The notes beneath the pieces are model-generated. The model worked only from the letters and a program-made list of their open reading frames with translations. It ran no database searches and was not told the origin of the DNA. The translations under genes and the position numbers were made by a program. This document shows, piece after piece, positions 1-8,281 of a DNA stretch of 64,000 bases (positions are counted from its first letter, which is position 1; the number at the start of each line of letters is the position of its first letter). Source of the DNA: an uncultured Actinomycetes bacterium (GTDB taxonomy: Bacteria > Actinomycetota > Actinomycetes > Nanopelagicales > Nanopelagicaceae); NCBI GenBank assembly GCA_903822425.1, contig CAIJOY010000044.1, positions 17,083 to 81,082 on the forward strand, written 5' to 3'.

Positions 1-403
1 CCCTTTTGAGCAAATTCGTGCAGTGCGTGAAGTAATTGCCGAAATCGGCGGATCGCACATCCCAGAGATAATCGCAATTAATAAAGTAGATATTGCAGAT
101 CCGGCGATCGTCATGCAGATTTTGCGTACCGAACCTTCTAGTTACGCATTTTCGGTGAAAACCGGATTTGGGATGGAGGGGCTTTTACTTGCGATTGAGA
201 ATTCTCTTCCTCACCTAGGAATTGAAATCAATACAGTGATTGCTTATGACCGCGGAGATATCATCAGCGCTATTCATGAACGTGGTGAAATCCTCAGCGA
301 GGAGTATTTACCTCAAGGAACTGCCATCCATGCACGCGTGGATGGTGCGCTAGCCCAGCAAATAGCCTCTCTCCAAGAGGAGACCAATCTCGCAGCGGAA
401 TAA
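1..403 (+). CDS. hflX: GTPase HflX, C-terminal part (5' truncated)
   Basis: The reading frame is open from base 2 to the stop at 401-403, so this is the last roughly 130 residues of a gene that starts before the window. The visible G4 motif (NKVD) follows a stretch typical of HflX (QIRAVREVIAEIG, then IPEIIAINKVD), and the G5-like SVKTGFG loop follows it. The C-terminal tail with an acidic-aromatic pattern (AYDRGDIISAIHERGEI) matches the small HflX C-terminal domain. HflX is a ribosome-associated GTPase that splits stalled 70S ribosomes and acts in the cytosol. The GTP-binding P-loop lies outside the window. Identification rests on the G4 context and the tail, and is fairly secure. Confidence 0.85.
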   Translation, partial: PFEQIRAVREVIAEIGGSHIPEIIAINKVDIADPAIVMQILRTEPSSYAFSVKTGFGMEGLLLAIENSLPHLGIEINTVIAYDRGDIISAIHERGEILSEEYLPQGTAIHARVDGALAQQIASLQEETNLAAE

Positions 404-440
404 TCTCGACACGCCGATGCTTTATTAGGTAGTTCGCAGG

Positions 441-469
441 TTGATAGGCGAGTATGCGCCCGCTACGGT
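441..469 (+). promoter_or_regulatory. Sigma70-type promoter for the DUF4193 gene
   Basis: TTGATA (441-446) and TACGGT (464-469) are separated by 17 bp, the ideal spacing, and lie 55 nt upstream of the GTG start at 524. This gives an untranslated leader of about 45 nt that carries a Shine-Dalgarno, in contrast to the many leaderless starts nearby. Confidence 0.5.
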
Positions 470-523
470 AAATATTTGCCTAGCACCCTGAAGGACTATG
501 AGTATGAATGCGAGGTGACTGTA

Positions 524-817
524 GTGGCAACTGACTACGACACCCCCAGAAAGACCGACGAAGAACTCCATGAGGAATCACTCGAAGAGCTCAAAGCACA
601 ACGTGTTGATGCGCAGTCAGGCCGTGTTGATGTTGACGAGGCAGAAGCTGCAGAAACTCTTGAATTACCAGGTGCAGATTTATCTGGTGAAGAACTTTCT
701 GTTCGCGTAGTTCCGCGCCAAGTTGATGAGTTCACCTGTTCTCGTTGTTTCCTGGTGCATCACAATCCACCGGCACGCGGTGAAGGTCCAAAAGCAGTCT
801 GCAAAGAGTGCGCTTAA
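524..817 (+). CDS. DUF4193 zinc-ribbon-like protein
   Basis: A 97-residue protein of the actinobacterial DUF4193 family, function unknown. The start is set at GTG 524 because GAGGTG (512-517) is a good Shine-Dalgarno at the right distance and the family opens with (M/V)ATDYDTPR; a longer frame from 476 has no such support. The middle is very acidic. The C-terminus carries two CxxC pairs (C72/C75 in FTCSRC and C93/C96 in VCKEC), which suggests a structural zinc site. The gene ends head-on against the DUF3093 gene with a 4-nt overlap. DUF4193, DUF3093 and dut lie together in mycobacteria too, so the arrangement is ancestral; its abundance and short size hint at a housekeeping, perhaps RNA-polymerase or ribosome-related role, which is only a guess. 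Confidence 0.85.
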   Translation: MATDYDTPRKTDEELHEESLEELKAQRVDAQSGRVDVDEAEAAETLELPGADLSGEELSVRVVPRQVDEFTCSRCFLVHHNPPARGEGPKAVCKECA

Positions 818-1254
818 TTTCCTAGCGCTTGTGCAAGAGCTTCAGATTTTTTCGAACTGATTAACCAGTATGGTGTTGGATCTCGCTCATCATTGAGTTC
901 CACTTTTAGACCTTTACTTTGCCAAAAGCGGATTGCCAGGAATGCGTCAGGGTCGGCATTTCGGCCACGAGTCAAAGCCATTTGAGCAGGAGTCAAAATT
1001 GTTACAACTCCGAGGTACTGTAATTCAACATGAGCACGGCCGATAAAGAGTTCACCATCGCGGACTTCTATTCTCATAGCACTTTTGCTTCGAAGTAGAA
1101 CGAGAATGATCGTCAAAAAGAGAAAGACCAGAAGTCCAGCTAGATTACCTAACGCTGCCCAGACTGATAGTGCAAGGGAGAGAAAGAGGAAATATATAAA
1201 GGCAAGCAACCACAGCGGCGGATAGAGAACCTCGCGAAAAGTGGTCGAACCCAT
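814..1254 (-). CDS. DUF3093 membrane protein
   Basis: A 146-residue protein with two adjacent hydrophobic segments near the N-terminus (about residues 10-55) followed by a soluble beta-rich domain rich in RIEVRDGEL- and HVEL-type strands, the pattern of the DUF3093 family, a conserved actinobacterial membrane protein of unknown function. The frame is open to 1314, but ATG 1254 is preferred: TAACGT lies 7 nt upstream (1262-1267) and gives a leaderless start, and the family begins close to FREVLYPP. The gene is divergent from the thioesterase gene, with only 40 bp between the two starts, and converges on DUF4193. Confidence 0.78.
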   Translation of the reverse strand: MGSTTFREVLYPPLWLLAFIYFLFLSLALSVWAALGNLAGLLVFLFLTIILVLLRSKSAMRIEVRDGELFIGRAHVELQYLGVVTILTPAQMALTRGRNADPDAFLAIRFWQSKGLKVELNDERDPTPYWLISSKKSEALAQALGN

Positions 1255-1267
1255 AGTGCAGACGTTA
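1255..1267 (-). promoter_or_regulatory. Leaderless -10 box, DUF3093 gene
   Basis: TAACGT (1262-1267, minus strand) is followed by 7 nt and then ATG 1254. No Shine-Dalgarno is present, so transcription probably starts at the A of the ATG. This box decides the start of the gene in favour of 1254. Confidence 0.55.
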
Positions 1268-1282
1268 TCGGATTTATTGAAG

Positions 1283-1294
1283 TAACCTTGTGCC
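1283..1294 (+). promoter_or_regulatory. Leaderless -10 box, thioesterase gene
   Basis: TAACCT (1283-1288) plus a 6-nt spacer precedes ATG 1295. Its -35 position falls on the -10 box of the divergent DUF3093 promoter, so the two promoters share about 40 bp. Confidence 0.55.
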
Positions 1295-1879
1295 ATGAGC
1301 CGGATCGCCAGCACGACGCCACCAGCTGGCGCGCAAATTCCACAGCGACACGAAAAAGCTCCTGGGATCGGTTCACAAATTCCCTCGCACTTTGGCCATT
1401 GCTTTGGTTGTGGTGATTTGCATCCAACAGGATTGCATTTAATTGCTCACGCTGGCACTGGGGCAAATCTCACTGCAGAATTTACTGTCACGCAGGATCA
1501 TCAAGGAGCTCCCGGCCTAGCTCATGGCGGACTTCTTTCTTTGGCATTTGATGAAGCACTCGGCAAGTTGATGTGGCTTATTCGTTCTCCTGCCGTCACC
1601 GCTCGCCTTGAAACCGATTTCCTTAAACCGGTACCGATGGGTTCGACGCTTCACATCACTGCAGAAATCACTGGTCAAGTGAGCCGAAAGGTATACACCG
1701 CTGCGCAAGGTCGTCTAGATTCTCCCGATGGACCAATTGCTGTTCGTGCATCGGCGCTTTTTGTGATCGTTCCCATGAACCATTTCCTTGATAACGCGCC
1801 CAAGCAATATCTTGAACATATTGCTAAACATCCAGAATTATTGGCATTTGTCGATCCAGATTTCGAGATTAACCCATGA
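1295..1879 (+). CDS. PaaI-like hotdog-fold thioesterase
   Basis: A 194-residue acyl-CoA thioesterase-like protein. The sequence SHFGHCFGCG (C36, C39), a conserved feature of one hotdog thioesterase branch, is followed by HPTGLHL, and the hot-dog core continues with GAPGLAHGGLLSLAFDEALG, where the HGG and the D/E at the central helix are the usual catalytic surroundings. It would hydrolyse CoA thioesters in the cytosol; the substrate cannot be read from sequence. The stop overlaps the dut start by 4 nt, so it is probably the first gene of a thioesterase-dut-DUF3159 operon transcribed as a leaderless message. Confidence 0.85.
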   Translation: MSRIASTTPPAGAQIPQRHEKAPGIGSQIPSHFGHCFGCGDLHPTGLHLIAHAGTGANLTAEFTVTQDHQGAPGLAHGGLLSLAFDEALGKLMWLIRSPAVTARLETDFLKPVPMGSTLHITAEITGQVSRKVYTAAQGRLDSPDGPIAVRASALFVIVPMNHFLDNAPKQYLEHIAKHPELLAFVDPDFEINP

Positions 1880-2316
1880 CAGTACAAGTTCTCATTCAAC
1901 GTCTAGATGAAGGTGTTCCGCTTCCGCTCTATGCCAAGCCCGGAGATGCCGGTGCAGACTTAGTGACCACAATTGATTTCACTCTACAACCGGGGGAGCG
2001 CAAATTAATTCCTACCGGAATTGCGATTGCTCTGCCAGATGGTTTTGCAGCATTTGTACACCCACGTTCCGGTCTGGCCGTTAAACATGGCGTATCAATT
2101 GTCAACGCACCAGGTACCGTTGATGCGGGCTATCGTGGTGAACTTCAAGTGATTCTTATCAATCAAGATCTCACTGAATCGGTTTCCTTCAAACGTGGAG
2201 ATCGCATCGCGCAAATGGTCATCCAACGTGTAGAGCGTGCAGACTTTCTCGAAGTTTCAGAATTGCCGGGCTCTGGTCGCGGAAGCGGTGGTTTTGGATC
2301 GACGGGGAGAGCATGA
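1876..2316 (+). CDS. dut: dUTP diphosphatase
   Basis: A 146-residue trimeric dUTPase that hydrolyses dUTP to dUMP and pyrophosphate, keeping uracil out of DNA and supplying dTMP synthesis. All five family motifs are visible in order: AGADL (motif 1), PRSGLAVK (2), NAPGTVDAGYRGE with the catalytic Asp (3), RGDRIAQMVI (4) and a C-terminal glycine-rich RGSGGFGSTG arm (5) that closes over the active site of a neighbouring subunit. Length is normal. It overlaps the thioesterase gene upstream and the DUF3159 gene downstream by 4 nt each, so translation of the three is probably coupled. Confidence 0.97.
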   Translation: MTVQVLIQRLDEGVPLPLYAKPGDAGADLVTTIDFTLQPGERKLIPTGIAIALPDGFAAFVHPRSGLAVKHGVSIVNAPGTVDAGYRGELQVILINQDLTESVSFKRGDRIAQMVIQRVERADFLEVSELPGSGRGSGGFGSTGRA

Positions 2317-2930
2317 GTCAGGACGATCACAGCAAAGTAATTAACGCCCTTGGTGGCAAAAAAGGAATTATTGATTCTGGATTACCTGGTTTAATCTTTT
2401 TATTAGCATTCAATTTTGGCCACCACCTTGTCGCGGCAATAGCAGCAGCTCTACTTTCATCGGTAATTCTGACCGTAGTAAGTCTGATTCGTAAAGATAG
2501 TCTTCAATTTGTTCTTTCCGGATTTGTTGGAGTTGCATTTTGTGCGTTTCTGGCATGGCGTACTGGCGATGCGAAGAATTATTACTTGCCAAGTTTGTGG
2601 AAAAACACTGGATTTGCATTGTTATATGCAGGAGCAAATATTGCAGGTTGGCCAATCCTTGGACTCATCCTTGGTCCAATTCTCGGGGAGAATTTCGAAT
2701 GGCGTAAAGTCCCAGCACGAAAGCGCGTCTATATTCGTGCCAGTTGGCTTTGGTTTGGAATGTTCGCTTTTCGTTTAGCTATCCAATATCCACTCTATAA
2801 GAGCAATCATCTCAATGCCCTGGGAGTTGCCAACGTTTTCCTTGGTCTTCCGCTCTATTTTGCCACGCTCTGGGGTACCTGGCTCTTCATCAAATCAGTA
2901 CCGACAGTCAAGATTACTAACCCTGAATAA
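2313..2930 (+). CDS. DUF3159 integral membrane protein
   Basis: A 205-residue polytopic membrane protein of the actinobacterial DUF3159 family. The family hallmark at the N-terminus is visible (LGGKKGIIDSGLPGLIF), followed by paired hydrophobic segments around residues 20-75, a loop with ARKRVYIRASWLW near residue 140, and further membrane spans to the end, roughly six in total. Function is not known. The start overlaps the dut stop by 4 nt. Its last bases overlap, tail to tail, the end of the second TrkA gene. It lies near dut and a TrkA pair in other actinobacteria, which would fit an envelope or ion-homeostasis role, but nothing in the sequence shows this. Confidence 0.83.
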   Translation: MSQDDHSKVINALGGKKGIIDSGLPGLIFLLAFNFGHHLVAAIAAALLSSVILTVVSLIRKDSLQFVLSGFVGVAFCAFLAWRTGDAKNYYLPSLWKNTGFALLYAGANIAGWPILGLILGPILGENFEWRKVPARKRVYIRASWLWFGMFAFRLAIQYPLYKSNHLNALGVANVFLGLPLYFATLWGTWLFIKSVPTVKITNPE

Positions 2931-3576
2931 AGCATTCCTTTAAAAGGTTTTCAGCCGCAGTTGAAGCAACAAATAGCAATTCATCTCCCGCACCAAAGAC
3001 ATCGTGAGGTTTGACAGAAATAACGCGCCCATCACGGACGATCGCCGCAAGAGTTGCATTTTCAGGCAAAACAACTTCTTCTACTGTCTTGCCTACGCAC
3101 TTTGAGCTATCTGGCAACGTAAGTTCTACAAGGTTTGCCTGGCCTTTTTTAAAGGAGAAGAGGCGTACAACATCTCCAACGCTGACTGCTTCTTCAACCA
3201 AGGCTGAGATGATGCGAGGAGTTGATACCGCAACATCAACACCCCAGGATGCATCAAAGAGCCATTCATTCTTAGGGTGATTAACTCGGGCAACAACGCG
3301 AGGCACGCCATACTCTGTTTTTCCTAAGAGTGCAGCAACCAAGTTAACTTTGTCATCACCGGTTGCAGCGATGAGAACTTGGCACTCATTGAGCTTGGCT
3401 TTATCTAAGGATGTAATTTCACACGCATCTGCCATCAACCATTCGGCATCTTTAACACTTTCAAGTTTAAGGGCCTTTGGATCTTTATCAATGAGTAAAA
3501 CTTGATGACCATTATCAAGAAGTTCGCGAGCAATAGCACGACCCACATTTCCAGCACCAGCGATCGCAACTCTCAC
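2917..3576 (-). CDS. ceoC: TrkA family potassium uptake regulator (CeoC-like)
   Basis: A 219-residue RCK-type regulator: an N-terminal Rossmann domain with GAGNVG (residues 7-12) and the ribose-binding Asp at D30, followed by a C-terminal RCK_C ligand domain (about 140-215). Such proteins bind NAD(H) or nucleotides and gate a potassium transporter from the cytosolic face. It overlaps the upstream TrkA gene by 4 nt, so the two are made together as the CeoB/CeoC pair of mycobacteria. No TrkH/KtrB channel subunit is visible in the window; in relatives an APC-type potassium transporter often lies beside the pair. The assignment as the C member follows gene order only. Confidence 0.85.
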   Translation of the reverse strand: MRVAIAGAGNVGRAIARELLDNGHQVLLIDKDPKALKLESVKDAEWLMADACEITSLDKAKLNECQVLIAATGDDKVNLVAALLGKTEYGVPRVVARVNHPKNEWLFDASWGVDVAVSTPRIISALVEEAVSVGDVVRLFSFKKGQANLVELTLPDSSKCVGKTVEEVVLPENATLAAIVRDGRVISVKPHDVFGAGDELLFVASTAAENLLKECFIQG

Positions 3577-4238
3577 GAAGCATCCTCAGGGGAGTGAGCG
3601 AGAGCAGATTCCACAGCAGCAATATCTTTTTCAAGGACCATGACATGTACAAGGTCGCCATCTTGCAGAACGGTATGTTCATCGGGGATCATTCCTTCGC
3701 CCAGACGAGTCAAAAACGCCACTCGTGCGGGTGTGATGTTTTCAATACGAGTGACGGGGTTACCAAACCAACTGCTATCTATGTGCATCTCGCACAATTG
3801 AATAGTGCCGCTGGCATCGCGCCATTCTGAGCGAGAACCTTCTGGCAATATACGACGCAAGATTTGGTCTGTTGTCCATAAAACTGTAGCTACTGTGGGG
3901 ATACCTAGACGCTGATAAATTTCAGCACGTCCTGGATCATAAATTCGAGCGACTACATTTTTAATCCCGTAAGTTTCGCGGGCAACGCGAGCTGCCAAGA
4001 TATTGGAGTTATCGCCATTACTTACAGCAGCAAAAGCGTCGGCTTTCTCAATGCCGGCTTCGCGCAAGGTATCCCGATCAAATCCCACCCCAGCAACTGT
4101 GCTGCCTTGGAAATCAGAGCCTAAACGACGAAAAGCTTCGCGAGATTGGTCAATGATGGCGACCGAATGGCCAGCGGCTTCGAGTTCGATAGCTAGCGTT
4201 GAACCAACTCGACCGCACCCCATAATGACAACATGCAC
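3573..4238 (-). CDS. ceoB: TrkA family potassium uptake regulator (CeoB-like)
   Basis: A 221-residue paralogue of the downstream gene. GCGRVG (residues 7-12) and D30 mark the NAD-binding Rossmann domain; the RCK_C domain occupies about residues 140-215, interrupted by a charged GSRSEWRD segment. It is the first gene of the two-gene operon and diverges from the TRAM methyltransferase gene 42 bp away. Expected partner is a membrane potassium transporter encoded elsewhere. A possible -10 (TAGGTT) lies 10 nt before the ATG, so a very short leader is likely. Confidence 0.85.
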   Translation of the reverse strand: MHVVIMGCGRVGSTLAIELEAAGHSVAIIDQSREAFRRLGSDFQGSTVAGVGFDRDTLREAGIEKADAFAAVSNGDNSNILAARVARETYGIKNVVARIYDPGRAEIYQRLGIPTVATVLWTTDQILRRILPEGSRSEWRDASGTIQLCEMHIDSSWFGNPVTRIENITPARVAFLTRLGEGMIPDEHTVLQDGDLVHVMVLEKDIAAVESALAHSPEDAS

Positions 4239-4266
4239 AGGTAAAACCTACACCCAGAAACGGCAA

Positions 4267-4280
4267 TAGGCTTACTGACT
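4267..4280 (+). promoter_or_regulatory. -10 box of the TRAM methyltransferase gene
   Basis: TAGGCT (4267-4272) is followed by 8 nt and ATG 4281, with no Shine-Dalgarno. The spacer is 1-2 nt longer than in the other leaderless starts of this window. Confidence 0.45.
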
Positions 4281-5480
4281 ATGGCCACAGAGCGCGGGAA
4301 ATCCTTTGAAATTGGTGAACGACATAGCGTCACTATCGAAAAAGTGGCCCATGGAGGACATTTCATCGCGCGCCATGAAGGGCAGGTAATTTTCGTTCGC
4401 CATGCAATTGCAGGTGAAGTTGTTGAAATAGAAATAACCGGCACTGGTTCTAGTTTCGTTCGCGCCGATGCAATAGCAATCAAAGAGCCATCACCAGATC
4501 GCGTGGAACCTCCTTGTGCATTTGCAGGACCCGGCCGATGTGGCGGTTGCGATTTTCAACATATTTCCATCGATCGACAAAGGCAACTCAAAGCTGATGT
4601 TATCCGCGAACAATTTAGTCGTATTGCTAAGCAAGATATTGACATTAAAGTAGAAGAAGTGGGTAAACCATTACATTGGCGTACGCGAGTTTCCAGCGCT
4701 ACCGATAATCAAGGCAAGATTGGTTTCTATGCATCACGAACACACAAGGTTGTCTCGGTGCAGGATTGCTTGATTGCAACAGAAAGTATTGACTATCCCA
4801 AATTAGCTAATCGGATATGGCCTGCTCGTTCGCGTGTTGAGATTTTGGCAAGTTCGAGTGGTGAAGTGAGTGTGGCAATAGCAGATGCAGAACGCGGGTC
4901 AAAAGCACGATTGACGCAAGGAAACATTCTTACTCATGAACAAGTTGCTGGCCACGATCTTCAAGTGAGTCAATCCTCATTTTGGCAGAGCCACGAAGAT
5001 GCTCCGGAGATATTGACTTCTGCGATTGTTGATTTCATCAAACCGGGAGATCACGTTCTGGATCTTTATGGTGGCGTGGGACTATTTACTGCAGCCATGA
5101 TGGACATTGTTGGTGAGAGCGGACGCATAGATCTCATCGAATCAGGTAGTTCTGCGACTCAAGATGCCCGTAAAAACTTTGCCGATTTTCCTAATGTTCA
5201 CGTGCATGTAGGAGAAGTGGGCCGTACGTTGCATAAAATTTCTAAGGCCGATGTAGCACTGCTTGATCCACCCCGAGAAGGTGCGGGCAAAGATGTCATC
5301 GGCCAGATTGTCAGCAAGGGACCGCGCTCTATTATCTACATCGCCTGTGATCCTGCAGCCCTTGCCCGGGATAGTTCTTATTTGAGCGAACATGGATATC
5401 ACCTTTCCTCCTTACGTGCCTTTGATCTCTTTCCCATGACCCACCATGTTGAATGCGTCGCACACTTCACCCGAAAATAG
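4281..5480 (+). CDS. TRAM-domain, iron-sulfur class I RNA (uracil-5) methyltransferase
   Basis: A 399-residue member of the TrmA/RlmD family, which methylates C5 of a uridine in rRNA or tRNA with SAM. An N-terminal TRAM domain (about 10-65) is followed by the [4Fe-4S] cysteines C79, C87, C90 (RCGGC) and C163, the SAM-binding loop DLYGGVGLF (261-269), DPPREG (329-334), the catalytic Cys in ACDP (C356) and the general-base Glu in HHVE (E391). All catalytic parts are intact. The exact target nucleotide cannot be told. In mycobacteria the homologue also sits beside the CeoB/CeoC genes, so the neighbourhood is conserved. Confidence 0.9.
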   Translation: MATERGKSFEIGERHSVTIEKVAHGGHFIARHEGQVIFVRHAIAGEVVEIEITGTGSSFVRADAIAIKEPSPDRVEPPCAFAGPGRCGGCDFQHISIDRQRQLKADVIREQFSRIAKQDIDIKVEEVGKPLHWRTRVSSATDNQGKIGFYASRTHKVVSVQDCLIATESIDYPKLANRIWPARSRVEILASSSGEVSVAIADAERGSKARLTQGNILTHEQVAGHDLQVSQSSFWQSHEDAPEILTSAIVDFIKPGDHVLDLYGGVGLFTAAMMDIVGESGRIDLIESGSSATQDARKNFADFPNVHVHVGEVGRTLHKISKADVALLDPPREGAGKDVIGQIVSKGPRSIIYIACDPAALARDSSYLSEHGYHLSSLRAFDLFPMTHHVECVAHFTRK

Positions 5481-5491
5481 GGTTTTTAGGG

Positions 5492-5509
5492 TATCTTGAT
5501 ATCAAGATA
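5492..5509. promoter_or_regulatory. Perfect 18-bp palindrome upstream of acnA
   Basis: TATCTTGAT is followed directly by its exact reverse complement ATCAAGATA. The site ends 16 nt before the preferred acnA start. A perfect 18-bp dyad of this form is what dimeric MarR/TetR regulators bind; MarR-type TamR of Streptomyces is known to control aconitase genes through 18-bp palindromes, so an aconitase-responsive operator is a reasonable guess. Confidence 0.6.
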
Positions 5510-5525
5510 AATGGGGGCACGTGGA

Positions 5526-8183
5526 ATGAGCATTGATTCTTTTAACGCAAAGGGCCATCTTGAGGTCGCAGGAAAACTTTTTGAAATCTTCGATATTTCT
5601 CAGATCGAAGGCGCGGCATCGCTCCCGTTTAGTTTAAAAATTTTGCTAGAAAACCTTCTACGTACTGAAGACGGCGCCAATATAACGGCCGAACAAATCC
5701 GATCACTCGCCCAATGGGATCCCAGCGTTGAGCCAGATACTGAAATCCAATTCACTCCCGCCCGTGTTGTCATGCAAGATTTCACTGGCGTTCCTTGCAT
5801 TGTTGACTTAGCCACCATGCGCGAGGCGATAGTTGAACTTGGGGGAGATCCAGCAAAAGTAAACCCCCTCGCTCCTGCCGAGTTAGTGATTGACCATTCT
5901 GTAATTGCAGATGTTTTCGGAACAAAAGATTCATTCGAACAGAACACAGACATTGAATACGAGCGTAACCGCGAGCGTTATCGTTTCTTACGCTGGGGTC
6001 AGGGCGCTTTTGATGAGTTTAAAGTTGTGCCGCCTGGAACAGGAATTGTTCACCAAGTGAATATCGAATTCCTTGCACGTGTTGTTATGACACGTGAGGT
6101 TGGTGGGGTTTTGCGCGCATACCCAGACACCGTGGTGGGTACAGATTCGCATACAACCATGGTCAACGGCCTGGGAGTATTAGGTTGGGGTGTTGGCGGA
6201 ATTGAGGCAGAAGCAGCCCTGCTCGGACAACCAGTATCAATGTTGATCCCTCGCGTTTTAGGTTTCAAACTCAATGGCAAATTGCCTATAGGCACAACAG
6301 CCACAGATCTTGCACTCACCATCACTGAAATGTTGCGCAAGCACGGCGTTGTTGGAAAATTTGTAGAGTTTTATGGTCCCGGCGTGGTCAGCGTACCGAT
6401 GGCCAATCGTGCGACGATTGGAAACATGAGCCCGGAATATGGCTCAACGTGTGCGATATTTCCGATCGATGAAGAGACACTCAACTATCTGCGCCTTACT
6501 GGCCGCAGTGAAGACCACATTGCTTTGGTTGAGCAATACGCAAAGATGCAGGGCCTGTGGCACGACCCGACTACATCTCCTCGTTTTTCTGAGCAGATTG
6601 AGTTGGACTTATCAACAGTGGTCCCATCCATTGCAGGTCCCAAACGCCCGCAAGATCGTATTTCCCTCAGTGATTCCAAGGCAGCCTTGGCAAGAATATT
6701 GCCCACCTATCTTTCTGAAAAAACCAATCCATCTGCAATTAAGGTCAAAGTTGGCGCACAAGAGACCACAATTAAAAACGGTGACGTTGTTATCGCATCC
6801 ATTACCTCGTGCACCAATACATCAAACCCGTCAGTAATGATTGGTGCTGCTCTTCTTGCTAAGAAAGCTGTAGAAAAAGGTTTGAAATCAAAACCGTGGG
6901 TAAAAACCACTTTGGCACCAGGTTCAAAAGTTGTCACCGATTATTACGATCGTGCTGGCCTGACACCATATATGGAGAAGCTTGGCTTCAATCTTGTGGG
7001 GTATGGCTGCGTTACATGCATCGGAAACTCAGGACCTCTTCCTCTAGAAATTAGCAAAGCAGTGAACGAGCACGATTTGGCAGTGACTGCGGTGCTTTCC
7101 GGTAATCGCAATTTTGAAGGACGCATCAGCCCTGATGTGAAGATGAATTACTTAGCATCACCTCCACTTGTGGTGGCTTACGCTCTTGCTGGCACGATGG
7201 ATCACGATTTTGATCAAGACTCACTTGGAAATGATTCGCAAGGCAACCCAGTTTTCCTCAAAGATATCTGGCCAAGTGCAGCGGAAATCGCCACAGTAAT
7301 CGAGAGTTCAATTTCTTCTGAAATGTTTACAAAAGATTACGCAAGTGTTTTTGATGGGGATCATCGCTGGAAATCTCTTGACACCCCAACTGGTAAAACT
7401 TTCGAATGGGATCTCAAATCAACATACGTCCGCAAACCTCCATATTTCGAGGGCATGCCTAAGGACCCAACACCAGTTACTGATATTTCTGGAGCCCGCG
7501 TGATGGCAATTTTGGGAGATTCAGTCACGACAGATCACATTTCACCAGCTGGCAATATCAAGATGGATTCACCCGCGGGTGCATATTTGATGGCACATGG
7601 TGTGGATCGTAAAGATTTCAACTCGTATGGTTCGCGTCGAGGTAATCATGAAGTAATGATCCGTGGAACTTTTGCCAATATTCGCCTCAAGAACTTGTTA
7701 CTCGATGGCGTAGAGGGCGGATTTACTCGCAATTTCCTCAACGAAGGAGTGCAAGAAAGTATTTACGATGCATCGATTGCCTACCAAAGCGCAGGTGTTC
7801 CGCTAGTTATTCTGGCTGGTAAAGAATATGGATCTGGTTCATCACGTGACTGGGCGGCCAAAGGCACGGCACTGTTGGGGGTTCGCGTTGTTATTGCAGA
7901 ATCCTTTGAACGTATCCATCGCTCAAACTTGATTGGGATGGGCGTATTACCATTGCAATTTAACTCAGGCGAAAACACCGCATCTTTGGGTCTGAGTGGG
8001 AGCGAGATATTTAGCATCACTGGCATCACCGCCCTTAATACTGGCGGTGTGCCCACTCACGTGAATGTCAGAGCAGGGGATAAGAACTTCACCGCCACAG
8101 TGCGCATTGATACTCCCGGAGAAGCCGACTACTACCGCCATGGCGGCATCATGCAGTACGTACTGCGCTCACTTTTGAGCTAG
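5526..8183 (+). CDS. acnA: Aconitate hydratase A
   Basis: An 885-residue monomeric aconitase of the AcnA/IRP1 type, which interconverts citrate and isocitrate in the TCA cycle. The three cluster ligands are C429 (in [10 protein letters not shown]), C495 and C498 ([10 protein letters not shown]). The C-terminal swivel domain shows [13 protein letters not shown] and the SFERIHRSN region that carries substrate-binding arginines. Length is normal. The frame opens at 5511, but ATG 5526 is preferred because the family begins SxxSFxAKxxLEV and because an ATG at 5511 would abut the operator palindrome. The gene is monocistronic as far as can be seen. Confidence 0.95.
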   Translation: MSIDSFNAKGHLEVAGKLFEIFDISQIEGAASLPFSLKILLENLLRTEDGANITAEQIRSLAQWDPSVEPDTEIQFTPARVVMQDFTGVPCIVDLATMREAIVELGGDPAKVNPLAPAELVIDHSVIADVFGTKDSFEQNTDIEYERNRERYRFLRWGQGAFDEFKVVPPGTGIVHQVNIEFLARVVMTREVGGVLRAYPDTVVGTDSHTTMVNGLGVLGWGVGGIEAEAALLGQPVSMLIPRVLGFKLNGKLPIGTTATDLALTITEMLRKHGVVGKFVEFYGPGVVSVPMANRATIGNMSPEYGSTCAIFPIDEETLNYLRLTGRSEDHIALVEQYAKMQGLWHDPTTSPRFSEQIELDLSTVVPSIAGPKRPQDRISLSDSKAALARILPTYLSEKTNPSAIKVKVGAQETTIKNGDVVIASITSCTNTSNPSVMIGAALLAKKAVEKGLKSKPWVKTTLAPGSKVVTDYYDRAGLTPYMEKLGFNLVGYGCVTCIGNSGPLPLEISKAVNEHDLAVTAVLSGNRNFEGRISPDVKMNYLASPPLVVAYALAGTMDHDFDQDSLGNDSQGNPVFLKDIWPSAAEIATVIESSISSEMFTKDYASVFDGDHRWKSLDTPTGKTFEWDLKSTYVRKPPYFEGMPKDPTPVTDISGARVMAILGDSVTTDHISPAGNIKMDSPAGAYLMAHGVDRKDFNSYGSRRGNHEVMIRGTFANIRLKNLLLDGVEGGFTRNFLNEGVQESIYDASIAYQSAGVPLVILAGKEYGSGSSRDWAAKGTALLGVRVVIAESFERIHRSNLIGMGVLPLQFNSGENTASLGLSGSEIFSITGITALNTGGVPTHVNVRAGDKNFTATVRIDTPGEADYYRHGGIMQYVLRSLLS

Positions 8184-8222
8184 TTCTCTCAGATTGAGCT
8201 CTTAATCCTCTCCAAATCCTCA

Positions 8223-8254
8223 GTTTACTCAGTGGTAGCACTTACTCTGTAAAC
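8223..8254. promoter_or_regulatory. Nested inverted repeat before the APC permease gene
   Basis: GTTTAC (8223-8228) and GTAAAC (8249-8254) are inverted copies, and between them AGTG (8231-8234) faces CACT (8239-8242) around GTAG. It lies about 28 nt before ATG 8282, so it could be an operator or a leader hairpin. The arms are short. Confidence 0.3.
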
Positions 8255-8281
8255 AATCTTTCGGGAAAGGGAAGGTTCACT

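Noticed and set aside
476-523. N-terminal extension of the DUF4193 protein
   Set aside because: The GAGGTG site and the family start favour GTG 524.
8232-8243. 12-nt sequence GTGGTAGCACTT repeated at 55992-56003
   Set aside because: 12-mers repeat by chance many times in 64 kb, and the two contexts differ in strand and gene type.
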